From contig JBAUID010000052.1 of assembly GCA_049680625.1 (NCBI GenBank), forward strand, positions 1 through 20,818: a DNA stretch of 20,818 bases, written 5' to 3'. A program made the position numbers and the translations under genes. Origin of the DNA: JAUIAI01 sp049680625. Lineage in GTDB: Bacteria; Pseudomonadota; Gammaproteobacteria; Burkholderiales; Burkholderiaceae_E. This document shows positions 14,221-20,818 of the stretch, one piece after another (positions within the stretch are counted from its first letter, which is position 1; each line of letters begins with the position of its first letter). The notes beneath the pieces were generated by a model that saw nothing but the letters and a program-made list of their open reading frames with translations, did not search any database and was not told the origin of the DNA.

Positions 14221-15582
14221 ATGAGTAACGAACAAGTCGACCTCTTTGTCATTGGCGCCGGTTCCGGCGGAGTACGCGCCGCCCGAATCGCTGCCAACCA
14301 CGGGGCCAAGGTTGCCGTGGCTGAGAGTTTTCGTTTTGGGGGTACCTGCGTGATTCGCGGCTGTGTCCCCAAAAAACTCATGGTGTTGTCCAGCCGCTTG
14401 CAAGATGAATTTGATCGCGCCCCGGCTTATGGCTGGGACCTTGGCAAACCACAGTTCGACTGGAACCGCCTGCGCGATGCCAAAGAAGCCGAAATCACCC
14501 GGCTTGAAGGTATTTACCAGCGCAATCTTGAGGGTGCTGGCGTGAAGACTTATGCAACACGGGCATTTTTAACCGGGCCGAACAGCGTACAGCTCGAATC
14601 GACCGGTCAAACCATCGAAGCCGGCAAAATACTGATTGCCACTGGTGGCTGGCCCAGCAAAACTGACATCCCCGGTGCCGACCTGGCAATTACCTCAAAC
14701 GAAATTTTTGACCTGCCCGAGTTGCCAGATGCCATGGTGATTGAAGGCGGTGGTTTTATCGGTGTTGAATTTGCCTGCGTAATGCAGCGTCTTGGGGTTG
14801 CCGTCACCCTTGTGTATCGCGGTGAGCAAATCCTGCGCGGTTTTGATGACGACTTGCGAAATCATTTGTGTGACGCCATGCGCGAAGCCGGAGTCAACGT
14901 TTTGTTGGGCACGCGAATTACCGGCATTAGTGGTAAAGCCGGCGCGTTAAGCGCAAAGCTGGACAACGGCAATGCAATCGCTGCCGGGCAAATCATGCTG
15001 GCGACAGGCCGCAAACCAAACGTCCAGGACCTCGGCCTTGCCAAAGCGGGGGTTGAGCTGAACGACAAAGGGGCGATTAAAGTCAGCAGCGATTCGAAAA
15101 CAACCGCGGACAACATCTGGGCAGTTGGCGATGTCACCAATCGGCTGGCCCTGACCCCGGTAGCCATTCGTGAAGGACACGCGTTTGCCGACACTGTGTT
15201 TGGTAATAACCCCTGGACTTGCGATCACGAAACCGTGCCTTCCGCCGTGTTCTCAACCCCTGAAATTGGTACGGTTGGGATTTCTGAAGCCCAGGCCCGT
15301 GAACAATACGGTGCGATCAGCATTTTTAAATCTACCTTCCGCCCAATGACGAACGTGCTGTGCGACAAGCCCGAACGGATGCTGATGAAAATCATCGTCG
15401 ACAAAGCGTCAGACCGTGTATTGGGTGTGCATATTTGCGGCCCGGATGCGGCTGAGATGGTGCAGATGGCTGCAATCGCCATGAAAATGGGGGCAACCAA
15501 GGCACAGTTTGATGCCACCGTCGCCCTGCACCCGTCCGCAGCAGAAGAACTGGTGACCATGCGAACCCCGGTCAGCGATTAA
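14221..15582 (+). CDS. gor: Glutathione-disulfide reductase
   Basis: This 453-residue flavoprotein disulfide reductase uses NADPH to reduce oxidised glutathione in the cytosol. It has the N-terminal FAD site IGAGSGGVRAA (11-21), the redox-active pair Cys43/Cys48 in GGTCVIRGCVPKKL, and the NADPH-binding segment VIEGGGFIGVEFA. This is followed by VYRGEQILRGFD, whose arginines fit NADPH rather than NADH. It also has the second FAD motif WAVGDV and the catalytic C-terminal His437 with Glu442 in HPSAAEELVTM. Its length and motifs are complete. The ATG has only a weak ribosome-binding site. It lies between BenE and the TTT transport genes and would supply reduced glutathione for the GST at 4339. 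Whether it is cotranscribed with its neighbours is unclear. Confidence 0.96.
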   Translation: MSNEQVDLFVIGAGSGGVRAARIAANHGAKVAVAESFRFGGTCVIRGCVPKKLMVLSSRLQDEFDRAPAYGWDLGKPQFDWNRLRDAKEAEITRLEGIYQRNLEGAGVKTYATRAFLTGPNSVQLESTGQTIEAGKILIATGGWPSKTDIPGADLAITSNEIFDLPELPDAMVIEGGGFIGVEFACVMQRLGVAVTLVYRGEQILRGFDDDLRNHLCDAMREAGVNVLLGTRITGISGKAGALSAKLDNGNAIAAGQIMLATGRKPNVQDLGLAKAGVELNDKGAIKVSSDSKTTADNIWAVGDVTNRLALTPVAIREGHAFADTVFGNNPWTCDHETVPSAVFSTPEIGTVGISEAQAREQYGAISIFKSTFRPMTNVLCDKPERMLMKIIVDKASDRVLGVHICGPDAAEMVQMAAIAMKMGATKAQFDATVALHPSAAEELVTMRTPVSD

Positions 15583-15758
15583 CAGGCATTGCTCGTGCGG
15601 TGAGTCGGTTTTTTTGCCAAGCTGCTGCCCGACTGGCCTGCCAATCTGCCCTGATATTCTCAGCCGCGCCCGAAAAACCGCCAACCCGGATGCTGAACCA
15701 CTGCATCTGCGCATAAGCCGCTATTATCTGCGAACACTGATAAAAACAGAGGTGACAA

Positions 15759-16748
15759 ATGAAATGGATTAACAACAGAACAATCGGCAAAACAGCGGGC
15801 TTGCTCCTGGCCGGCCTGGTCAGCACCAGCGCTTTTGCGGAATACCCGGAGCGCCCGATCAAGATGGTGATTCCCTATGGTGCTGGCGGCGCTACCGATA
15901 TCTCAGCACGGACTATTGCCGAATCCCTGGGTGTGGCGGTTGGCAGCCCCCTGGTCATGGCCAACATCACCGGTGCCGGCGGCGCAACCGGATCAGTGGC
16001 GGTGCAAAACGCCCCAGCCGACGGCTACACCATGTTGTTTGCACGGGTAGGTTCACATTCGGTTAACCCGGCGATGAAAGCAACCCTGCCCTATCAACTC
16101 AGCGATTTTCGCTTCGTGACGGTTTACGAAATCAACCCGGTTGCCTGCGCGGTCTCAGCGAAGTCGGACATCAACTCCATGGACGACTTGATTGCCAAGG
16201 TCAAAGCCGGTGGCGTGTCTTACAGTTCATCCGGGGTTGGCTCTTTACTGCATATTGCCGCAGCCATGGTGCTCAAAGAGTTTGGCATCGAAAACCCGAT
16301 CAAAGCCACAACCCACATTCCGCTAAAAGGCGGCGGTGCGGCGGCAACCGCGGTGCTGGCTGGCACGGCAACCTTCATTTGCACCAACTCATCGGCGCTC
16401 GCCAACTTTTTCAAGAACAAGCAGCTTAAGCCACTGATGGTTACCACGGCCAAGCCGGTTGTTGGTATCGACGCACCAACCGCAGCAGACCTTGGCAAAC
16501 CCGCTTTGCATCAGCTGGTTGGCTGGACTGGCATTGCCGGGCCGGATGATCTGCCTGACGCCGTCGCCGAGAAGTGGGGGGTCTGGATGAAGCAGGCAAC
16601 CAGTGACGAGAAATTCCGCAAAAAAATGGAATCACTCGGCTCAATCATCGAGTACAAAGATGCCGCAGAGGCCAAGAAGTTCATTGAAGGCCAGTACAAC
16701 ACCTTCCGTAAGCTGGTTGATCAGCTCGGAATGCGCATCGAAGGTTGA
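15759..16748 (+). CDS. tctC: TctC-type periplasmic solute-binding protein of a TTT transporter
   Basis: This 329-residue protein has a Sec signal peptide cut after AFA at about residue 27. The mature part is a TctC/Bug-family binding protein: YPERPIKMVIPYGAGGATDISAR at the start, NITGAGGATGSVAV, NAPADGYTMLFA, then the two ligand loops and the C-terminal region DAAEAKKFIEGQYNTFRKLVDQLG. It would capture a carboxylate in the periplasm and pass it to TctA/TctB. AGAGG at 15748-15752 supports the ATG. The tctB start is 78 bases downstream, and a strong hairpin lies in that gap, so the binding protein may be made in excess of the membrane parts. The ligand cannot be predicted from sequence alone. 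Confidence 0.95.
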   Translation: MKWINNRTIGKTAGLLLAGLVSTSAFAEYPERPIKMVIPYGAGGATDISARTIAESLGVAVGSPLVMANITGAGGATGSVAVQNAPADGYTMLFARVGSHSVNPAMKATLPYQLSDFRFVTVYEINPVACAVSAKSDINSMDDLIAKVKAGGVSYSSSGVGSLLHIAAAMVLKEFGIENPIKATTHIPLKGGGAAATAVLAGTATFICTNSSALANFFKNKQLKPLMVTTAKPVVGIDAPTAADLGKPALHQLVGWTGIAGPDDLPDAVAEKWGVWMKQATSDEKFRKKMESLGSIIEYKDAAEAKKFIEGQYNTFRKLVDQLGMRIEG

Positions 16749-16775
16749 TCGTAAAAGTCCTGCGGGACATCTACC

Positions 16776-16796
16776 GCCGTGCCTTCCGGGCACGGC
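16776..16796 (+). terminator. 8-bp perfect GC-rich hairpin between tctC and tctB
   Basis: GCCGTGCC (16776-16783) and GGCACGGC (16789-16796) pair fully around TTCCG, followed by a modestly T-rich stretch (gcatttgtttc). It may be a partial terminator or an mRNA 3'-end stabiliser that raises tctC expression over tctBA, a common arrangement for binding-protein operons. It also covers the GTG at 16779, ruling that out as the tctB start. Confidence 0.6.
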
Positions 16797-16826
16797 GCAT
16801 TTGTTTCAGGCCGTGGAGAAAGTAGT

Positions 16827-17321
16827 TTGAATGATCGTCACGTTCATTTTAGGCTCGGCGGGTTGGCCATATTAATCAGCCTCACGCTGATTTTTGTGCT
16901 GATTCCTAACTGGGTATCCAGCCCCAGTAATATTCAGAAGCTCATTCTTTCGCCGTTATTCTGGCCGTATGCTTTAGCCGGGATTACCGGGATTACCGGC
17001 CTCGGGCTGTTGTTCACCGCATGGCGTGCTGACCCCTTGTCGCCAGCGCCGCCAGAAGCAGAACCCGTGGACAAATCGACCGCCTATGGACGCCTGGCGG
17101 CGGTTGCCGGTCTGATGATTGCCACCATGCTGGTATTACACAGCCTTGGGCTGGTGTTGACATCAATGCTGGTTTTTATCATCGTTGCCCACCTTGTGCA
17201 CACCCAACATAAAAAGACGGCATGGCTATGCGCGGTGCTGATACCCCTGGTTTTATATGCGTTCTTTGCGCACGTGGCCGGGGTGGCGATTCCACAGGGT
17301 AACTTTCTGATGCTGCCATGA
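16827..17321 (+). CDS. tctB: TctB family small membrane subunit of a TTT transporter
   Basis: This 164-residue protein has four hydrophobic helices: LAILISLTLIFVLIPNWV; FWPYALAGITGITGLGLLFTAW; LAAVAGLMIATMLVLHSLGLVLTSMLVFIIVAHLVH, as one or two; and WLCAVLIPLVLYAFFAHVAGV. A polar loop of about 25 residues comes after the second helix. This is the usual TctB layout. The TTG at 16827 has GGAG eight bases upstream, so the longer frame from a GTG at 16779, which lies inside the hairpin, is rejected. It overlaps the tctA start by four bases (ATGA), so the two membrane subunits are translationally coupled. Confidence 0.88.
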   Translation: MNDRHVHFRLGGLAILISLTLIFVLIPNWVSSPSNIQKLILSPLFWPYALAGITGITGLGLLFTAWRADPLSPAPPEAEPVDKSTAYGRLAAVAGLMIATMLVLHSLGLVLTSMLVFIIVAHLVHTQHKKTAWLCAVLIPLVLYAFFAHVAGVAIPQGNFLMLP

Positions 17322-18835
17322 GTTTGCTTGACAATTTATCAGCCGGCTTTGCGCTGGTCGCCAATTTTGAAAGCCTGATGGTTCTGGCCATTGGCATCGC
17401 CATCGGCGTGGTGGCCGGCGCAATCCCCGGCATGTCAGCGACGATGGCCGTGGCGCTCACCCTGCCGTTTACGTTCAACATGCCAGCCATCAGCAGCATC
17501 TTGCTCCTGCTTGGGGTTTACAAAGGCGGGATTTTTGGCGGCTCGATTCCCGCCATTTTGATCAAAACACCGGGCACCCCGGCATCATCAGCAACCGTGC
17601 TCGACGGCTATCCGATGGCAGAGCGAGGCCAGGCAGGCAAAGCCCTGGGTATGGCGCTGCGGGCGTCATGCACCGCAGACTTTATATCTAATCTGGCGTT
17701 GATTTTTCTCGCCGGCTGGCTTGCGTCGTTTGCATTGAATTTTGCGCCGCCGGAGTTTTTTACCCTGATTTTGTTTTCGCTGACCATCATCGCCGGGGTG
17801 TCGGGTGACAGCTTGTTGCGCGGTGCGCTGTCAGCACTGCTGGGGCTGTTACTGGCAACCATTGGCCTGGACCTGGTGTACGGTACGAACCGATTTACCT
17901 TCGGCAACCCCAACATGATGGGTGGGCTGAACTTTATTGCGGTGTTGATTGGCTTGTTTGCGATTCCGGAAATCCTGGCCATGGTCTGGAACCCACGCGC
18001 CCATGACGGGGTTGCCCGCCGCCTGGGTAAAGACTGGGTCACTTTTGCCGAGTACAAGCAGTGCTTCAGAACCATCGTGCGCGGCAGCTTCATCGGCGTT
18101 TTTCTGGGCGCAATTCCCGGTATCGGCGCTGCCCCATCGGCGTTTTTGTCCTATTCCGAAGCTCGCCGCAAATCACCCAACAAAGAGAATTTTGGCAAGG
18201 GCGAAATTGAGGGGGTTGCCGCGGCGGAAGCAGGCAATAACGGGGTGGCCGGTGCCACCTTGATACCGCTTCTCGCCCTTGGAGTCCCTGGTGACGTGAT
18301 CACCGCGATTATCCTTGGGGCGTTTATGATTCACGGCCTGCAGCCCGGCCCGATGATGTTCGTGATGAATGCTGACATCATCCACGGCTTGTTCATCGGC
18401 TTGATATTGTCGTCGGTAATGCTTTACGCGATTGGCTCGGTTGCCATTCGGGGCTTTCGTTTTGTATCCGACATTCCGCGTGGAGTGCTCTTTCCCAGCG
18501 TCCTCGTGCTTTGTATCTATGGCGTCTACGCCGTTAACAACAATTTGTTTGATGTTGGCGTGATGTTTGCGATGGGCTGGGTCGGCTTTGCCATGATGCG
18601 CTATCGCATACCAGCCGCGCCCTTTCTGATTGCATTTATTCTTGGGCCGTTGCTGGAAGATAACTTTCGCCAGGCGATGCTGATGTCAAACAGCTCCCCG
18701 ACTATTTTGTTTCGGGGCCCGATTACCTGGTTTTTCTGGACACTGACCGTGATAACAGTTGTTGCGATTGTCGCCCGAGGGGTACGGGCCACGCGTGCCG
18801 GGGCGCTGCCAACAGCGACGGATCAGATCGGGTAG
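17318..18835 (+). CDS. tctA: TctA family large permease subunit of a TTT transporter
   Basis: This 505-residue polytopic inner-membrane protein has the family's duplicated signature: GAIPGMSATMAVALTLPFTF (from residue 34) in the first half and GAIPGIGAAPSAFLSYSEAR (from residue 264) in the second. YKGGIFGGSIPAILIKTPGTP and ALGVPGDVITAIILGAFMIHG are further hallmarks. TctA is the translocating subunit that works with TctB and the periplasmic TctC, powered by the ion gradient. The ATG overlaps the tctB stop. The reading frame is full-length and shows no break. It ends 57 bases before the convergent OmpA-like lipoprotein gene. Confidence 0.96.
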   Translation: MSLLDNLSAGFALVANFESLMVLAIGIAIGVVAGAIPGMSATMAVALTLPFTFNMPAISSILLLLGVYKGGIFGGSIPAILIKTPGTPASSATVLDGYPMAERGQAGKALGMALRASCTADFISNLALIFLAGWLASFALNFAPPEFFTLILFSLTIIAGVSGDSLLRGALSALLGLLLATIGLDLVYGTNRFTFGNPNMMGGLNFIAVLIGLFAIPEILAMVWNPRAHDGVARRLGKDWVTFAEYKQCFRTIVRGSFIGVFLGAIPGIGAAPSAFLSYSEARRKSPNKENFGKGEIEGVAAAEAGNNGVAGATLIPLLALGVPGDVITAIILGAFMIHGLQPGPMMFVMNADIIHGLFIGLILSSVMLYAIGSVAIRGFRFVSDIPRGVLFPSVLVLCIYGVYAVNNNLFDVGVMFAMGWVGFAMMRYRIPAAPFLIAFILGPLLEDNFRQAMLMSNSSPTILFRGPITWFFWTLTVITVVAIVARGVRATRAGALPTATDQIG

Positions 18836-18878
18836 TAGCGGGCTCTGACGACGGCAGGGCTTGGGGCACTGCTTCGAC

Positions 18879-18901
18879 CTAAGAACGCCGGACTAAGAAC
18901 G
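18879..18901. repeat. 9-bp direct repeat with 14-bp spacing over a stop codon
   Basis: ctaagaacg occurs at 18879-18887 and 18893-18901. The second copy contains the TAG stop of the minus-strand lipoprotein gene. The spacing equals the unit length of the other 14-bp repeats in this window. Confidence 0.7.
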
Positions 18902-20047
18902 GGTGCCAGCAGGCAGCCAGGTCAGGTTAACCGTGTCACCCGGTCGGGCTGGATCATTTCGCACATGGGCGTCGGTGCGAAACACCGCGGTTATCCATGT
19001 CTTTTTCCTGTCCACCCCCTGCTGATGCAAAACCTGTTGAATGAGTTCAGCGCGCTTGCGAGCCAGATGAACCGTATTCGGATCAGCCCCGGCTGGTGCA
19101 ACACCGGAAATCAAAACAACACCACTCGCTTGCATCGCGCGCGCCGCAACTGCTTCAATCACAGTAACAGCCCGAACCGGTTGCAGGCTTTCGGCCATAA
19201 AAGTGACGTAGCCGCTGTCACCGTCCCGGTAAAGACGACTGGCCGCAAGACCAACCGGGGTTGGGGCACGCCAGTCGATAACGGGTTCGCCCGGCTCAGC
19301 AGGTGGCGCGATGGCTGTTGCCGACGCAGCGGCGGCCGTTAATGCAGCGGCTGATAATGCGACAGCTGTCGACCCGTCGGCATTCCCTGCCCGGGTGCGG
19401 CTCAGATCCCGAACCCGCGTCACCCCACGGGTGAGCGTTGGTTGCATTATCGCGGGGCGAACAACCGGCGTTTGAACAACCCGGGTTTGCGCCGCCGCGG
19501 CCTGCCTGGCGCCAGTGCTTGGTTGCATAACCGGCGCATAGCGTGCCTGATCGGCCAGGCGCGCTGACGCGTTGGCGTCTTTAACCTGAATCGCCGCCAT
19601 GGCCCGAAGCATTGCTTGTTTTGCAGGGCCCGATTCGACCACTTTGCGGCGCAGGCTAAGTACCAGCGGGCTTGGTGATACCTGCGGCCCGTTTGTCAGC
19701 GATTCACCATCGCGCACAGCAACAAAAGACATCGCATTGCCAAGCTTAACTAATACACCACTGTGCAAGCCGGAGATGCTAACCGCATTGCGTTCGCTGA
19801 CTGTCTTAAGTGCAATTCCGTCACTGTCAAAGAACACCATGTTGTCCGGCACATCTGTATCAAAAATCAAGACCATGTTGCCGCCATCATTGGCAACGCT
19901 GCGCAAAGTGGTTTGGGCAGACTCAATCAAGATATAGTGGTTGCCCTGCGCTGTGACACTCTGGCCACCTGTAGGGAGGCCGTGCAGATTCGCGCAGGCT
20001 GACAACAAACAGGCAGCAACAATGACTGATGCGGATAAACGCTTCAT
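18893..20047 (-). CDS. Lipoprotein with degenerate OmpA-like C-terminal domain
   Basis: This 384-residue protein starts with a lipoprotein signal ending LLSAC (Cys18). Residues 25-130 are a strand-rich domain (QGNHYILIESAQTTLRSVAN, FDTDVPDNMVFFDSDGI). The middle part (about 150-250) is a low-complexity Ala/Thr/Val/Gln linker. The C-terminus (270-384) follows the OmpA pattern: VTFMAESLQPVRAVTVIEAVAARAM, then ISGVAPAGADPNTVHLARKRAELIQQVLHQQGV. The RKRAELI part keeps the family's arginine, but the peptidoglycan-binding aspartate of the GxTD motif is absent, so binding to diaminopimelate is doubtful. GGAG lies seven bases before the ATG. It follows the TctC-like gene by only 15 bases on the same strand, so they form an operon. 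Confidence 0.8.
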   Translation of the reverse strand: MKRLSASVIVAACLLSACANLHGLPTGGQSVTAQGNHYILIESAQTTLRSVANDGGNMVLIFDTDVPDNMVFFDSDGIALKTVSERNAVSISGLHSGVLVKLGNAMSFVAVRDGESLTNGPQVSPSPLVLSLRRKVVESGPAKQAMLRAMAAIQVKDANASARLADQARYAPVMQPSTGARQAAAAQTRVVQTPVVRPAIMQPTLTRGVTRVRDLSRTRAGNADGSTAVALSAAALTAAAASATAIAPPAEPGEPVIDWRAPTPVGLAASRLYRDGDSGYVTFMAESLQPVRAVTVIEAVAARAMQASGVVLISGVAPAGADPNTVHLARKRAELIQQVLHQQGVDRKKTWITAVFRTDAHVRNDPARPGDTVNLTWLPAGTRS

Positions 20048-20062
20048 CGTATTTCTCCAGCT

Positions 20063-20818
20063 TTAGATTCGGACTTTCGTGTAACGGGCCACCTCGGACC
20101 ATTTACCCAACTCGTTGATGATCTGGCGCTCCAATAATTTGGGCTGGCCGCCAACCGGCACACCGCCGGCATTGATGAGGGCTGCCCTTACCCCGGGCTC
20201 GTCAATGGCGAGATTCATTGCGGCGTTCAGTGTTGCCTTAATAAGCGCCGGCGTACCGCCCGGCGCAAGCACCCCGAAGTAAGTGGCTGCGTGGTAATTC
20301 TTGACCCCAAGTTCCGCAAAAACGGGCAGATCGGGCAGTTGCTCAGAACGCGCACCACTAACCAGGCCAATTGGCCGCAACAAACCCTTTTTTATCAGCG
20401 GCAGGCTTGAGCTGAGGTTGTCCCACATCGCGTCAATTTTGCCGGCAACAACGTCTTTTAATGCCGGCCCCGCGCCTCGGTACGGCAGGTGCAACAGGTA
20501 AGTAGCCGTGCGGATCTTGAACAACTCCATGCCCATATGCTGAACACCACCCAGGCCGCTTGATGCATAGGTGTACTTACCCGGATTGGCCCGTACGACG
20601 CGAATAAATTCGTCGTAGCTCGATGCCGGGAAACCAGGGTTCACCGAGATCACCCCAGGTACATCAACCAGCTTGATGATTGGGTCGAAGTCAACCAGGG
20701 GGTCGTAGTTAATCGTGTTGCGAACAATTGGGCCAGTGCCCGTCGTGCTGACCGTTGCCATGCCCAGGCTGTAGCCATCAGCGGGTGCAGCCGCAAGGGC
20801 GTGCGCGCCCGCCGTGCC
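20063..20818 (-). CDS. TctC/Bug-family periplasmic binding protein, 5' partial
   Basis: The frame stays open to the right edge and the 251 visible residues begin inside the conserved GTAGAHALAAAPADGYSLG, so roughly the first 70-90 residues, including the signal peptide, lie outside. Family features are PIIKLVDVPGVISVNP, ANPGKYTYASSGLGGVQHMGMELF, HLPYRGAGPALKDVVAGKIDAMWDN, RPIGLVSGARSEQLPDLPVFAELGV and FGVLAPGGTPALI. These are all at the positions expected of TctC proteins. It differs clearly from the TctC at 15759. No TctA or TctB gene is next to it in this window; it is followed by the OmpA-like lipoprotein gene. An apparent ATG at 20761 is internal and not the start. Confidence 0.94.
   Translation of the reverse strand, partial: GTAGAHALAAAPADGYSLGMATVSTTGTGPIVRNTINYDPLVDFDPIIKLVDVPGVISVNPGFPASSYDEFIRVVRANPGKYTYASSGLGGVQHMGMELFKIRTATYLLHLPYRGAGPALKDVVAGKIDAMWDNLSSSLPLIKKGLLRPIGLVSGARSEQLPDLPVFAELGVKNYHAATYFGVLAPGGTPALIKATLNAAMNLAIDEPGVRAALINAGGVPVGGQPKLLERQIINELGKWSEVARYTKVRI

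Noticed and set aside
15583..15758. T-rich run after gor as a rho-independent terminator
   Set aside because: Seven Ts are present near 15609, but no stable stem directly precedes them; the only pairing (AGTCGG with CCGACT) straddles the T run with a long loop.
16779..16826. Longer tctB start at GTG 16779
   Set aside because: The codon lies inside a strong hairpin and has no ribosome-binding site, while TTG 16827 has GGAG at proper spacing and begins just before the first membrane helix.

Overview
This window is an ordinary-looking chromosomal segment from a moderately GC-rich proteobacterium. A Gammaproteobacterium, or possibly a Betaproteobacterium, is the best guess. The evidence is the Proteobacteria-type comM/YifB ATPase, glutathione reductase and glutathione S-transferase, a DUF1840 protein, BenE, several lipoproteins with LAAC/LSAC lipoboxes, and two tripartite tricarboxylate transporter (TTT) binding proteins. 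No rRNA, tRNA, CRISPR array, integrase, transposase or phage gene is visible. GTG and TTG starts are common. No intergenic gap exceeds 300 bases.

Left part (1-5564): the 3' nearly complete comM/yifB gene faces a class I polyphosphate kinase 2 gene (minus strand). A run of plus-strand genes follows: an ArsR regulator overlapping an SRPBCC/AHSA1 gene, then a YciI-like gene, a glutathione S-transferase and an NTF2/SnoaL-like protein. Together these look like a small stress or detoxification cluster. A perfect 12-bp palindrome lies inside the predicted arsR promoter and is a good autoregulatory operator candidate.

Middle (5573-12152): an unknown lipoprotein (plus) faces an NlpC/P60-type lipoprotein peptidase (minus). 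The peptidase is divergent from an uncharacterised protein with paired histidine motifs and a lysine/alanine-rich tail, which overlaps tail-to-tail with a membrane metallophosphoesterase. The metallophosphoesterase is the last gene of a minus-strand operon: lipoprotein, MFS transporter, metallophosphoesterase.

Right part (12420-20818): a plus-strand series of DUF1840, BenE benzoate transporter, glutathione reductase and a complete TTT system (TctC, TctB, TctA), suggesting uptake of aromatic or carboxylate substrates. On the minus strand at the right edge are a second TctC-type binding protein (5' end outside the window) and a lipoprotein with a degenerate OmpA-like C-terminus.

The most unusual signal is not a gene. 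Short tandem or direct repeats, mostly with 14-bp periodicity but unrelated unit sequences, recur in intergenic regions and often cover start or stop codons. The clearest case, upstream of the MFS gene, produces a chain of 4-5-codon mini-ORFs, each stop overlapping the next start or lying next to it. I found no clear candidate for an entirely new multi-gene system. The best leads are this repeat pattern, the lipoprotein-MFS-phosphoesterase operon, and the histidine-motif protein with a basic tail.
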